A stretch of 64,000 bases of DNA from DATEGZ01 sp035279905 (GCA_035279905.1 DATEGZ010000194.1:3046-67045); one strand, 5' to 3'. Counted from the first letter of the stretch, positions 6,347 to 14,990 are shown. Notes: generated from the sequence alone by a model not told the origin. A program made the numbers and translations.

Positions 6347-8794
6347 ATGACCACTCTCAAAGCCGGCGTACGTTCGCTAGTGAACACTCCGGGCTTCTCG
6401 CTCGTGGCCATCCTGACGCTCGCTGTCGGCATCGCCTCGAACGCGGCCTTGTTTTCCGTCTATGACCGGCTGGTGCTCAATCCGGTCACGCTGCCCGATC
6501 CGTCGTCGCTCGCCGCCATCTGGACGAACAACGTGCAGGCGAACTTCAACGCGCCCGCGCTGTCGTGGCCGCGCTACGCAGAGCTCGAACGCACCACGAA
6601 GTCGTTCTCGACGATGGCGGTCAGCGCGTTCGACAACTTCACGCTGACCGGCGTCGGCGAACAGCCGCTGCAGCTCAATGCTCAGCGCGTGAGCCACGGC
6701 TTCTTCAAGACGCTCGGCGTGCCGCCGGCGCGAGGCCGCGACTTCACCGCGGCGGACGACGTGCCGAACGGCCCCGCGGTGTGCATCATCAGCCACGAGC
6801 TGTGGACGTCGCAGTTCGGGCAGCGGCCGTCGCTCGTGGGGGAGATGATTCAGCTCAACGGGCAGTCGTGGCAGGTGATCGGGATCATGCCGCCGCAACT
6901 GACGCCGCCGTTCCGGCAGGTACAGGTGTTCGCGCCGCGTGTGTTCGAGATCGGCGGGCTGCGGCCCGATCAGATCGACGCCGGCGCGGGCTACGCGCAG
7001 GCGATCGGCCGGCTCGCGCCCGGCGTGTCGCTGGCGCAGGCCACGAGCGAGCTGGCCGCGCTGAGCAAGGCGTACGGCGCGCAGTTCGGCGCCAAGCTCG
7101 ACGCCAACAACATCAGCTACCCGCGCGACTACGTGGACTCGATCGCGGGCAACCTCAAGCCGACGTTCTACACATTGCTCGGCGCGGTCGGCTTCGTACT
7201 GCTGATCGCGTGCGCGAACGTCTCGAGCCTGTTCGTCGGCCGTCTCGCGGGCCGGCACAAGGAGATCGCGGTCCGGCAATCGCTCGGCGCCACGCGCGCG
7301 AACATCGTCACGCAGTTCCTGACGGAGAGCGTGATCTTCTCGGTGATTGCGGCCGCGATTGGCGTCCTGCTCGCCAAGCAGGCGCTCAAAGGCATCGCCG
7401 TGGCGGCCGCGCAGCAGCTGCCGCCGAACACGGTGTTCACGATGAACTGGCGCGCGTGGGCATTCATCGCGGGCGCGGCGTTTGCGAGCGCGGTGCTCGT
7501 CGGGCTGATCCCGGCGCTGCATGCCTCCAAGACCGACCTGGTGACGACGCTGAAGGACGCGATGCGCGGATCGTCGGGCGCGAAAGGCGGCCGCCTGCGC
7601 GCGTTCCTGATCGTCGGCGAAGTCGCGCTGTCGGTGGTGCTGCTGGTCGGGTCGAGCCTCCTGCTCATCACGTTTCTCTCGCTGCAGCGAACGCCGCCGG
7701 GATTCGATCCCACGGGCGCGGCGACCGCGTTCGTCGGGGTACCGGCCGGCAAGTTCGCGACGCCGCCCGAACAGGCCGCGTTCTTCACGGCCGTCGTTGA
7801 CGAACTGCGGCGAAACCCGCAGATCACGCACGCGTCGGCGAGCCTGGCGCTGCCGGTCGCGGGGTTTGGCGTGCGCTCGCCATACAGCGTCGCCGGACGC
7901 CAGATTCTGCCGCTGGCGCAACGGCCGCTGGCCGGGTTGAACATCGTGAGCGAGGATTACTTCGCCACGCTCGGCATCCCGATCGTCCTCGGCCGCGGGT
8001 TCACCGCGCAGGATCGCGACGGCGCGCCGCTCGTGTGCGTGATCAATCAGCAACTCGCAACCCGGCTGTTCCCAGGTGAGTCGCCGATCGGCCACGTGCT
8101 CATGCGCGGGCGCGACGCGGAGATCAGCCACGAGATCGTCGGCGTGATTGGCGACTTGAAGAGCAACGGCCTGAACTCGCCGGTGCCCGACGAGGTCTAC
8201 TTCGCCATGCGACAGGTGGGGAAACCCGCGATGAATGTGAGCGCGCGCACGACCGGCGATCCTGCCGGATTGCAGACGCTCATCGCCGCCGCCGTGACGC
8301 GCGTGAATCCGGATCAGCCGATTTCGTTCTTCCAGTCGCTCGACGTGCTCGTCGCGCAGAGCCTCGGCGTGCAGAAGCTCGTGGCGGCGCTGACCGCCAT
8401 CTTCGCGGCGATCGCGCTCGTCCTCGCCGCGATTGGGCTCTACTCGGTCGTCTCGTACGCGGCGGCGCAACGGACGGGCGAGATCGGCATCCGCATGGCG
8501 CTCGGCGCGCGCCCGGCCCAGGTGCTGCAGCTCGTGATGAGCGGCGGCCTGAAGCTCGTCGCGATTGGCGTGATCATCGGGCTGGCCGGCGCGGCGGGCA
8601 CCGCGCGGCTGATTCAAACGCTGCTCGTGAACGTCCGCCCGCTCGATCCGCTCGTGTACGGATCGGTCGCGCTGTTCTTCGGCGTCATCGCGGCGTGCGC
8701 TTGCTTCGTGCCGTCGTTCCGCGCGTCTCGGATCGATCCGCTGACGGCCCTGGGCGATCGACGAGTGACCGCAGCCGGTCGACGGCCGATGTGA
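6347..8794 (+). CDS. ADOP-type ABC transporter permease without N-terminal prefix
   Basis: An 815-residue orphan permease with two MacB_PCD/FtsX units and about eight membrane segments. It starts directly with the first membrane helix region (FSLVAILTLAVGIASNAALF, residues 18-37) and lacks the soluble prefix seen in the ADOP proteins at 1881 and 15434. First FtsX block: VGFVLLIACANVSSLFVGRL and HKEIAVRQSLGATR. Second block: RTGEIGIRMALGARP, ending FRASRIDPLTALG. No padR gene or ATPase is adjacent. Its last 110 bases overlap, tail to tail, the LigD-type polymerase gene on the other strand. Transported substrate unknown. Confidence 0.9.
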   Translation: MTTLKAGVRSLVNTPGFSLVAILTLAVGIASNAALFSVYDRLVLNPVTLPDPSSLAAIWTNNVQANFNAPALSWPRYAELERTTKSFSTMAVSAFDNFTLTGVGEQPLQLNAQRVSHGFFKTLGVPPARGRDFTAADDVPNGPAVCIISHELWTSQFGQRPSLVGEMIQLNGQSWQVIGIMPPQLTPPFRQVQVFAPRVFEIGGLRPDQIDAGAGYAQAIGRLAPGVSLAQATSELAALSKAYGAQFGAKLDANNISYPRDYVDSIAGNLKPTFYTLLGAVGFVLLIACANVSSLFVGRLAGRHKEIAVRQSLGATRANIVTQFLTESVIFSVIAAAIGVLLAKQALKGIAVAAAQQLPPNTVFTMNWRAWAFIAGAAFASAVLVGLIPALHASKTDLVTTLKDAMRGSSGAKGGRLRAFLIVGEVALSVVLLVGSSLLLITFLSLQRTPPGFDPTGAATAFVGVPAGKFATPPEQAAFFTAVVDELRRNPQITHASASLALPVAGFGVRSPYSVAGRQILPLAQRPLAGLNIVSEDYFATLGIPIVLGRGFTAQDRDGAPLVCVINQQLATRLFPGESPIGHVLMRGRDAEISHEIVGVIGDLKSNGLNSPVPDEVYFAMRQVGKPAMNVSARTTGDPAGLQTLIAAAVTRVNPDQPISFFQSLDVLVAQSLGVQKLVAALTAIFAAIALVLAAIGLYSVVSYAAAQRTGEIGIRMALGARPAQVLQLVMSGGLKLVAIGVIIGLAGAAGTARLIQTLLVNVRPLDPLVYGSVALFFGVIAACACFVPSFRASRIDPLTALGDRRVTAAGRRPM

Positions 8795-9626
8795 TCGATC
8801 GCTTGCGCTTGTTGAGGTCCGCCCAGAGATCGCCGACCTCCTTCATCCGCCGTGCCATCGTCCGGAGCGTGAACGTCTGCGGGCCGACTTTGCCGCGCTC
8901 GATCTCCTCCCAGGTGCAGGGCGCGGACACGGGCGCGCCGGGCCTGGCGCGAACGGCGTACACGGCGGCGAACGTTGCCCCGGGATGGTTGCGGCCGACA
9001 TCCATGTAGATGCGTCCGTCGCGGTCGGCCTTGCTGAACTCCTGCGTGAGGTGTGTCGGATCGCGCGCGATCATCACGGACGCCACGCCCTGCGCCAGCC
9101 GCGCGACATCGTCGTACCCGCTCCCGTCGCCCACCGGCACGACAACGTGAAAGCCCTTCGAACCGGAGGTCTTGACCCACGACGCGAGCTTCAACTCGGC
9201 GAGCACGTCGCGCAGCGCGAGCACGACGGATCGCAGCACGCCCGGATCGTCGCTCGACGGATCGAGATCGAAGACGCAAAGGTCGGGCTTCATCAGCGCC
9301 GGCTCGCGCGAGATCCACACGTGCGGCGTAATGCAGTTCTGATTGACCATCCACAGCAGCGATCGCGTGTCGGTCACGAGCGGATAGTGCACGACGCCGC
9401 CCTTCTTCGGCACCGTCACGCGTTCGAGCCACTCAGGAAAGCCCTTCGACACATCCTTCTGAATGAATCCCTTACGGCCAAGGCCGTTCGGGAATCGCTC
9501 CATCGTCACGGGCCGACGCCGGATGTGCGGCACCATCACCGACGCGATCGCCTCGTAGTACGCGGCCAGCTCGCCTTTCGTGATGCCCGCGTCCGGGAAC
9601 AGGACCTTGTCCGGGTGCGTGATCAC
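8685..9626 (-). CDS. stand-alone LigD-type DNA polymerase/primase (AEP superfamily)
   Basis: A 313-residue protein equal to the polymerase domain of bacterial NHEJ protein LigD. It opens with the family start HPDKVLFPD. The catalytic acidic pair is DLD at residues 120-122 (CVFDLDPS), followed by SGSKGFH at 154-160 and the late motif RIYMDVGRNHPGATF. Known role of the family: end-remodelling synthesis with ribonucleotides at double-strand breaks together with Ku. GTG 9626 overlaps the ligase stop codon by GTGA, so the two are translationally coupled. In many species these domains are one polypeptide; here they are separate. The 3' end lies inside the opposite-strand permease. Confidence 0.9.
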   Translation of the reverse strand: MITHPDKVLFPDAGITKGELAAYYEAIASVMVPHIRRRPVTMERFPNGLGRKGFIQKDVSKGFPEWLERVTVPKKGGVVHYPLVTDTRSLLWMVNQNCITPHVWISREPALMKPDLCVFDLDPSSDDPGVLRSVVLALRDVLAELKLASWVKTSGSKGFHVVVPVGDGSGYDDVARLAQGVASVMIARDPTHLTQEFSKADRDGRIYMDVGRNHPGATFAAVYAVRARPGAPVSAPCTWEEIERGKVGPQTFTLRTMARRMKEVGDLWADLNKRKRSITSAVDRLRSLVDRPGPSADRSETRGTTARSKRTPR

Positions 9627-10525
9627 GCGCGCTCCCTCACGACGTCCCGCGCCGCCTTGTCGATCCGAATCCCGAGCAGCCGCGGATGCCGCAGCTTGCC
9701 GTGGCCGGTCCACTCGATGAACGCGACCTGCACGACGATCTGAGGACGCACCCAGTGCACGCCCTTCTTCGGCAGGCCAGTCCCTTTGGTGAACGCAGGC
9801 GTCTGGAGTTCCGCCGCGTCCAGCTTCGCGCGCAAATCCTTCAGCATCTTCGTGTCGAGTCCCGTGCCGACCTTGCCGGCAAACACGAAGTCCTGCTTCT
9901 CGAAGTAGCCCACGAGCAGCGCGCCCAGACCGACGCGCGCGCCGCGCGGATCGGTGAACCCGCCGATCACGAGCTCCTGCGACGCCTCGCACTTCATCTT
10001 CAGCCAGTGCGGCGATCGCCGGTGCTCGTAGATCGAATCGCGGCGCTTCGCGATCACGCCTTCCCAGCCGTCGGCGCACGCCCGCTCCCACGGCTTGTCG
10101 TCGTCGAGCGGCCGGACGCGTGCCACGGGCAACCTGAAGGTGATCGACGCCAGCAGCTTTCGCCGCTCCTCGAGCGTGAGGCCGGTCACGTCGCGGCCGT
10201 CGATCCAGAGCACGTCGAACACGTGGTAGTCCGCTTTGCCTTGACGGCCCCAGGCGCCGGTGGCTTCGCCGTCGAGAATGACATCGCGGACCGCGAGATC
10301 GCCAATCGCGCGCGCCACCGCGGGATACGAGCCGTCGAGCGGGAGCTGGTTGCGCGACAGCAACCGCACCTCCGATCCGCGTTTGAACGCGAGCATGCGG
10401 ATGCCGTCGAGCTTGCGCTCGAACGTCCACTCGGGCCCGGTGAATCGCTTGTCGGTGAGGGTCGCCGCCATGGGCTCGACCCAGTCGGGGAACGACGCGC
10501 GCGGCGTTACTTTGCGGCGAGCCAC
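9623..10525 (-). CDS. stand-alone ATP-dependent DNA ligase, LigD/LigC type
   Basis: A 300-residue ATP-dependent ligase with adenylation and OB-fold domains. The nucleotidyl-transfer lysine is in FERKLDGIR (Lys38), then VILDGEATG, then WEGVIAKRRDSIYEHR, then the motif V stretch SPHWLKMKC. The OB part starts near QELVIGGFTDPRG. There is no phosphoesterase domain at either end. GTG 10525 is chosen because it is preceded by GAGGG and keeps the conserved WVEPMAATL start of the domain. ATG 10471 is the alternative and would cut off WVEP. The gene overlaps the esterase stop by 19 bases and the polymerase start by 4. Confidence 0.88.
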   Translation of the reverse strand: MARRKVTPRASFPDWVEPMAATLTDKRFTGPEWTFERKLDGIRMLAFKRGSEVRLLSRNQLPLDGSYPAVARAIGDLAVRDVILDGEATGAWGRQGKADYHVFDVLWIDGRDVTGLTLEERRKLLASITFRLPVARVRPLDDDKPWERACADGWEGVIAKRRDSIYEHRRSPHWLKMKCEASQELVIGGFTDPRGARVGLGALLVGYFEKQDFVFAGKVGTGLDTKMLKDLRAKLDAAELQTPAFTKGTGLPKKGVHWVRPQIVVQVAFIEWTGHGKLRHPRLLGIRIDKAARDVVRERA

Positions 10526-11268
10526 GCCATGCCCTCGCTCGCGATCGCCGGCGGCATCTCGTGGCCGCCGTCGAACTCGCGGAAGGTCACGTCGTACCCG
10601 CGCCGGCGCAGCTCGGGCACCAGCCGCCGGCTGCACTGATCGATCGGCAGGATGTCGTCGGATGTGCCGTGCGAGAAGAAGAAGCGCGGCTTGCCGTGCG
10701 TCTCGCCCTCGACGATGAAGCCCGGCGAGAAGGCAATGACGCGCCGGAAGAGATCGCCGTTGATGAGGCCGAGCGACAGCGCGTACGTCGCGCCGTCGGA
10801 GAATCCGCCGACGGCCAGGCGCGCGGGATCGACGGCGACGATCTGAAACACGCGCTCCAGCACGCGATTGATGAACGCAACATCCGGCCCGAAGCCGCCG
10901 CGAATCGCGTCCCAGGTGGGGCCGCGCGACTCCGGCACGAGCACCGCGACGCCCGCATCGTCTCCCGCCTTGCCGAAGCGCTGGAGCAATCGCGGGGCGG
11001 TTCCGCCCGCGCCGTGCAAAAACACCATCAGCGGCAGCGGTCCCGGCGCCGGTTTCGACGGCATCTGCAGGATCACGCCTCGACTCGAACTGCCGTCCAC
11101 GTCGAGGCGCTGCTCGCCCGACGCCGAGGTCGTCGTGCTGCCGCTCGGCCGTGCGGTGAGCCGGCCCGCGTTGCCCTGCGCGGCCTCGCCGTCGAGGCGG
11201 CACGCGTCTGCCAGAAACATCGAGGCGACGAGGCTCCCGCTGAGTGCGCCGAAGCGCCGGCGGGTCAT
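10507..11268 (-). CDS. secreted esterase, PHB-depolymerase/carboxylesterase-like alpha/beta hydrolase
   Basis: A 253-residue secreted hydrolase. The N-terminus MTRRRFGALSGSLVASMF has the two arginines and hydrophobic core of a Tat-like signal. The alpha/beta core has the oxyanion stretch MVFLHGAGG, the nucleophile elbow GGFSDGA (Ser near residue 157), an acid in HGTSDDILP and a histidine in DGGHEMP, forming the Ser-Asp-His triad. This resembles the esterase_phb and feruloyl-esterase-like families; the substrate is not deducible. It is first in an operon with the ligase and polymerase. ATG 11268 is chosen over the upstream start at 11322 because it begins the signal sequence. Confidence 0.82.
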   Translation of the reverse strand: MTRRRFGALSGSLVASMFLADACRLDGEAAQGNAGRLTARPSGSTTTSASGEQRLDVDGSSSRGVILQMPSKPAPGPLPLMVFLHGAGGTAPRLLQRFGKAGDDAGVAVLVPESRGPTWDAIRGGFGPDVAFINRVLERVFQIVAVDPARLAVGGFSDGATYALSLGLINGDLFRRVIAFSPGFIVEGETHGKPRFFFSHGTSDDILPIDQCSRRLVPELRRRGYDVTFREFDGGHEMPPAIASEGMAWLAAK

Positions 11269-11350
11269 CTCACGTCGATCGTCGATCGGCTTCGTCGTCA
11301 CGCGTCGCGCTCCTGTGGCCAAACCTGCGTGCTATATTCCGCCGAGCTTC

Positions 11351-12088
11351 ATGGGGCTGGGCGCTCTGTTCTATCCGTGGGGCATTGTCCTCCAGGTGAT
11401 CGCCGTCCTGCATTTCATCCGGCGGCGCCCCGACACCTTCTGGCTCTGGATCATCATCATCGGCGGTGGTCTCGGCGCGGCCGTCTACATGGTCGCGGAG
11501 ATGCTGCCGGACGTGAACCTGCTGCGCGGCGTCGTCAACTCGATGGGACGCCGCAAGCGCATTCGCGATCTCGAGGCCGTCGTGCTCGAGAACACCGCGG
11601 TCGGCAATCTCGAGGAGCTCGCCGACCTTTATCTCGAGGAGCGCCAGTTCGCGCGCGCGAAGGCGCTCTACGACAAGGTCATCGCGTCGCGATCCGATTC
11701 GCTCGACGCGTTCTACCGGCGCGGCCTCGCCGAGCTCGAGCTGGGCGAGGCGCCTGCCGCGCTCGCTGATCTCGATCTCGTGATCTCGCAAGACCCGAAG
11801 TACGACTTCAACCGCGCGATCGGCCTCCTCGCGCACGCGTGCGCGCTCACCAACCACGCAGAGCGCGCCGGCACGCTCTTTCAGAAAGCCGTCGAGGTGT
11901 CGACGCTCTCCGAAACCTACTACAACTACGCCACGTTTCTCGCTGACCAGAAACGGACAGCCGAAGCGCGCGAGTGGGCGCAGCGCATCCTCGCGAAGAA
12001 GCCGACGATGCCCAGCTATCTCCGGCGGCTGGAGCGGCCGTGGTTCAGGAAAGCGGCGGCGCTGATCAAGAAACTGCCGGCCGACTAA
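11351..12088 (+). CDS. membrane-anchored tetratricopeptide-repeat protein
   Basis: A 245-residue protein. The first 50 residues hold two hydrophobic segments (FYPWGIVLQVIAVLHFI and FWLWIIIIGGGLGAAVYMV), resembling the N-terminus of phospholipase-D-nuclease-like anchors. The remainder is cytoplasmic TPR repeats (for example YLEERQFARAKALYDKVI and FYRRGLAELELGEAPAALAD). Such proteins act as scaffolds; a specific partner is not visible. It is transcribed divergently from the esterase-ligase operon, and ends 24 bases from the convergent dehydrogenase gene. A longer open frame upstream lacks coding character and overlaps the esterase gene. Confidence 0.82.
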   Translation: MGLGALFYPWGIVLQVIAVLHFIRRRPDTFWLWIIIIGGGLGAAVYMVAEMLPDVNLLRGVVNSMGRRKRIRDLEAVVLENTAVGNLEELADLYLEERQFARAKALYDKVIASRSDSLDAFYRRGLAELELGEAPAALADLDLVISQDPKYDFNRAIGLLAHACALTNHAERAGTLFQKAVEVSTLSETYYNYATFLADQKRTAEAREWAQRILAKKPTMPSYLRRLERPWFRKAAALIKKLPAD

Positions 12089-12112
12089 GCAACAGGGCCG
12101 CAGGCCTTGGCG

Positions 12113-13003
12113 CTATTCCAGTCCCGCGAGATCGAAGAGCACCGTCCCCATCGCCGAGTAGTCGAGGTCCGCGCCGCCCGAGGCGACGAGCGCGTTGATG
12201 AGCTGCGAGACGAGGGCCGTGGCGGGCACGGCGACGCCGAGCGACGCCGCGGTTTCGTTCGCGATGCGAAGATCTTTCTGGTAGAGCTTCGTGCGGAAGC
12301 CCGGCACGTAGTTCTTCTTGAGCATGCGCTCGCCGTGAACTTCGAGCACTCGGCTCGACGCGAACCCGCCGAGGAGCGCCTGTCGGACGAGCGCGGGATC
12401 GACACCGGCCTTGCGCGCGAGCGCCATCGCTTCGCTCACGCCGGCGAGCGCGCCGCCGATCGCCATCTGGTTGCAGACCTTGCAGATCTGTCCCGAGCCC
12501 GGCTCGCTGCCGACGTGCACGATGCGATCGGGGTGGCCCATGCAGGCGAGCACGGGTCGAGCTTTCTCGAACGCCGCGGCGTCGCCGCCGACCATGATCG
12601 AGAGCTGTGCGTTGATCGCACCGATCTCGCCGCCGCTGACCGGCGCGTCGAGCATCGCGCCGCCGGCCTCCGCGACTTTCGCGGCGAGCCGCCGCGTCGC
12701 GACCGGCGAGATGCTGCTCATGTCGATGACGATCGCGCCGCGCGCGAGGCCCGCGATCACGCCGTCCGGCCCCTCGAGCACGCGCTCGACGTCCGGCGTG
12801 TCCGGCAACATCGTGATCACGATGGACGAGCCGCGCGCGACGTCCGCGGGCGACGTGCCCGCGCGCGCGCCAAGCGCGACCAGCTCGTCCACGGGCGGAC
12901 GGCTCCGGCTCGACACGACGAGTGAATAGCCTTTGGCCTGCACGTGCTTGGCCATCGGCTTGCCCATGACGCCCAGGCCGATGAATCCGACGGTGTCCGG
13001 CAT
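12113..13003 (-). CDS. NAD(P)-dependent beta-hydroxyacid dehydrogenase (3-hydroxyisobutyrate/tartronate-semialdehyde reductase family)
   Basis: A 296-residue cytoplasmic oxidoreductase of normal family length. The Rossmann motif GLGVMG is at residues 9-14. The substrate loop DAPVSGGEIGA lies near 120, and the catalytic lysine is in GSGQICKVCNQM. The family reduces small beta-hydroxy/semialdehyde acids; members include GarR/GlxR and MmsB. The sequence alone does not separate the substrates, so I give no gene symbol. No glyoxylate or valine pathway genes flank it. Confidence 0.88.
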   Translation of the reverse strand: MPDTVGFIGLGVMGKPMAKHVQAKGYSLVVSSRSRPPVDELVALGARAGTSPADVARGSSIVITMLPDTPDVERVLEGPDGVIAGLARGAIVIDMSSISPVATRRLAAKVAEAGGAMLDAPVSGGEIGAINAQLSIMVGGDAAAFEKARPVLACMGHPDRIVHVGSEPGSGQICKVCNQMAIGGALAGVSEAMALARKAGVDPALVRQALLGGFASSRVLEVHGERMLKKNYVPGFRTKLYQKDLRIANETAASLGVAVPATALVSQLINALVASGGADLDYSAMGTVLFDLAGLE

Positions 13004-13029
13004 GGGGCGAGTCTATCGCAGAGGCAGGA

Positions 13030-13422
13030 TCATCGCCTTCGGAGGACCTTCCCGGCGATCATCGCGAAAAAGCCGAGGACCACGCCCGACACGACGCCAA
13101 TGACGGGACCGATGATCGCCATCATCACGCGCGGGGCAAATGGCATCGACGACATGGCCTGCGCTTCCGCCTGGTGGTTCGCGACGTACGTGTCGAAGAA
13201 GAACACGTGCGCGCCCGTCACCCAGACGGAGTTGACGATCCCAACCATGAGACCGTGGAGGAAATTGCGGCCTCCGGTTGCTTGCCGCGCGATGACAACC
13301 GCACAGATGATGAAGATGACGAGCCAGAAGATTGGCTCGAGACTGGAGGGAATGACGAATACCGTGGCGATGGCCATCGCCAGGCCAAATAACGACAGCT
13401 TGAGAACGAGCGGCCAGTTCAT
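13030..13422 (-). CDS. small multi-span membrane protein of unknown function
   Basis: A 130-residue hydrophobic protein with three to four predicted membrane helices: LSLFGLAMAIATVFVIP, FWLVIFIICAVVIA, a central weaker segment around VGIVNSVWVTGAHVFF, and VMMAIIGPVIGVVSGVVLGF. No family is recognised. It starts at ATG 13422 and sits between the dehydrogenase and the DUF899 gene on the same strand, 27 bases from the former. No motif suggests a function. Confidence 0.72.
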   Translation of the reverse strand: MNWPLVLKLSLFGLAMAIATVFVIPSSLEPIFWLVIFIICAVVIARQATGGRNFLHGLMVGIVNSVWVTGAHVFFFDTYVANHQAEAQAMSSMPFAPRVMMAIIGPVIGVVSGVVLGFFAMIAGKVLRRR

Positions 13423-13464
13423 CGCGCCTCCGTTCTGAACAGCGGACGCGATTCTAGCACCCGA

Positions 13465-14184
13465 CTACTTGTACTCGTCGTGGCGCTTCACCCAGTACGG
13501 TCCGCGGCCGCCTTCGTCGCGGCCCTTCGGAACGAGATCGAGATATTGGTAGTCCGCCATCAGCACCTCGATGCCGCGCGCGTACGCGGAGTACGTGTGG
13601 CACACGCGGCTGTCGGGGGACTTCGCGAACACGCTGATCCCTTCGCGCTCCGACCCGCCCGGATCCTGTTCGACGAAGTTGTAGGTCGTCCGCCCGGCCG
13701 CGCGATCCTCGGGCGCGAACGAGGCGTGGTAGTCGAAGTTGAAGTCGCTCTCGAACGACGAGACCCACGTGAACGTCCAGCCCATGCGCCGCCGGTACGC
13801 GTCGAGCTTCGCGTACGGCGCGCGCGAGACGGCCACGAGCGTGACGTCGCGCTGGTTCAGGTGCACGACGATGCCGTTGAAGGTGTCGGCGACGTGCGAG
13901 CAGTGCGGACAGCCCGCCGCGGACTTCGGATCGAACATGAAATGGTAGACGAGCAGCTGACTGCGGCCGTCGAAGAGATCGGCCAGCGTCAGGCGGCCGG
14001 ACGCGCCCTCGAAGCTGTAGGACTTTTCGACCAGTTCCCAAGGCAGTTCACGGCGCTCGCGGCTGAGGTCGTCGCGCAGACGCGTCATGGCTTTTTCTTT
14101 GTCGAGCAGCGCGCGCCGCGCGGTGAGCCACGCGGCGTGGCTGACGATCGGATGATCCGGCATCGGGTTGGCGTCGGTGGGCAT
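13465..14184 (-). CDS. DUF899 thioredoxin-like protein
   Basis: A 239-residue cytoplasmic protein of the DUF899 family, which has a thioredoxin-like fold. A CPHC (CxxC) pair is at residues 92-95 in AAGCPHCSHVADTF, consistent with thiol chemistry. Other family stretches are LLVYHFMFDP and GWTFTWVSSF. Function is undefined. Members often neighbour ArsR-SRPBCC pairs, as here: the divergent ArsR gene starts 46 bases away and a perfect palindrome lies between, so co-regulation is likely. ATG 14184 is chosen; the longer frame from 14550 overlaps the ArsR gene. Confidence 0.88.
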   Translation of the reverse strand: MPTDANPMPDHPIVSHAAWLTARRALLDKEKAMTRLRDDLSRERRELPWELVEKSYSFEGASGRLTLADLFDGRSQLLVYHFMFDPKSAAGCPHCSHVADTFNGIVVHLNQRDVTLVAVSRAPYAKLDAYRRRMGWTFTWVSSFESDFNFDYHASFAPEDRAAGRTTYNFVEQDPGGSEREGISVFAKSPDSRVCHTYSAYARGIEVLMADYQYLDLVPKGRDEGGRGPYWVKRHDEYK

Positions 14185-14194
14185 GCCATGATAA

Positions 14195-14216
14195 TATTCA
14201 ACCGTTAGGTTGAATA
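14195..14216. promoter_or_regulatory. ArsR-type operator in a divergent promoter
   Basis: Perfect 9-base arms, TATTCAACC (14195-14203) and GGTTGAATA (14208-14216), are separated by four bases. It lies between the starts of DUF899 (minus) and ArsR (plus), 10 and 13 bases from their ATGs, so a bound dimer could repress both. The binding protein is inferred to be the adjacent ArsR. Confidence 0.75.
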
Positions 14217-14229
14217 CAAGACGTTCGCC

Positions 14230-14553
14230 ATGCCCCAGCCCCCGTCCCTCGATCGCATTTACGGTGCCCTCGCTGACCCCACGCGCCGGGCCATCGTCGC
14301 GCAATTGGCCAGGGGCGACGTCAACGTCGGCGAGCTCGCCGAGCGGTTTCCGATCTCGCTCAACGGCGTGTCGAAGCACGTCAAAGTGCTCGAGCGCGCG
14401 GGCCTGGTCGATCGATCGATCCGCGGCCGGGAACACCGGATCCGGCTCAACCCGCGGCCGCTGCGCCGGGCGGCGCGCTGGCTCGATCACTATCGCCGGT
14501 TCTGGGATGAGCGTCTCGATGCGCTCGAGGCGTTGCTGCTGTCGTCTCAATGA
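14230..14553 (+). CDS. ArsR/SmtB-family transcriptional repressor (SRPBCC-associated type)
   Basis: A 107-residue winged-helix protein. The family N-terminus is YGALADPTRRAIVAQLARGD, and the recognition helix is in LNGVSKHVKVLERAGLV. The cysteine pair of metal-sensing ArsR proteins is absent, and there is no cysteine in the DNA-binding helix, so a metal sensor is unlikely. It forms an operon with an SRPBCC protein through an ATGA overlap at 14550-14553. That is the common pairing for this non-metal subgroup. It probably represses itself and DUF899 through the 14195-14216 palindrome. Confidence 0.9.
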   Translation: MPQPPSLDRIYGALADPTRRAIVAQLARGDVNVGELAERFPISLNGVSKHVKVLERAGLVDRSIRGREHRIRLNPRPLRRAARWLDHYRRFWDERLDALEALLLSSQ

Positions 14554-14990
14554 CCGCGTCCGACGATCCCGGCACGCTCGTCATCCAGCGGCGGATACCC
14601 GTGCCGCGCGAGCGTGTGTTCGCCGCGTGGCTCGACCCGAAGAGCCTGGCAAAGTGGATGTGCCCGGGCAACGTGACGCACGCCGTCGTCGACCTCGAGC
14701 CTCGTGTCGGCGGGACGTTCCGGATCGTCATGGAGCACGGCCGCGGCGACACGGAGCACTGGGGCGAGTACGTCACGATCGAGCCCCCGTCGCGCCTGGC
14801 GTTCACCTGGACGTCGGCCAACACCGATCGTCACCCGACGCTCGTCACGGTCGAGCTGGTCGATCGCGGCGGATCGACCGATCTCACCCTCACGCACCGC
14901 CGGCTGCCGGTTGCGAAGGTCGAACCTCACCGCAAGGGCTGGACGGACATCGTCAGAAAGCTCGAAGAGACGTTGGCTTGCCAGCCGTAG
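14550..14990 (+). CDS. SRPBCC (AHSA1-like) domain protein
   Basis: A 146-residue START/Bet v1-fold protein of the activator-of-Hsp90-ATPase-1-like group. Typical features are VPRERVFAAWLDPKSLAKWM near the N-terminus, VGGTFRIVM and YVTIEPPSRLAFTW, then the C-terminal helix GWTDIVRKLEE. The fold makes a hydrophobic pocket for small ligands; none is known here. The start overlaps the ArsR stop by ATGA, so the two are translated together, and the protein may deliver or modify the signal for the repressor. That last point is inference. Confidence 0.9.
   Translation: MTASDDPGTLVIQRRIPVPRERVFAAWLDPKSLAKWMCPGNVTHAVVDLEPRVGGTFRIVMEHGRGDTEHWGEYVTIEPPSRLAFTWTSANTDRHPTLVTVELVDRGGSTDLTLTHRRLPVAKVEPHRKGWTDIVRKLEETLACQP

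Noticed and set aside
6377..8617. A 746-codon open frame antisense to the ADOP permease at 6347
   Set aside because: Composition is extremely rich in Arg, His and Asp with no motifs, as expected for a shadow frame in GC-rich DNA. The sense frame has complete family motifs.
14230..14553. Metal-sensing ArsR repressor
   Set aside because: No cysteine pair in the DNA-binding helix; the gene is paired with SRPBCC, as in non-metal members.
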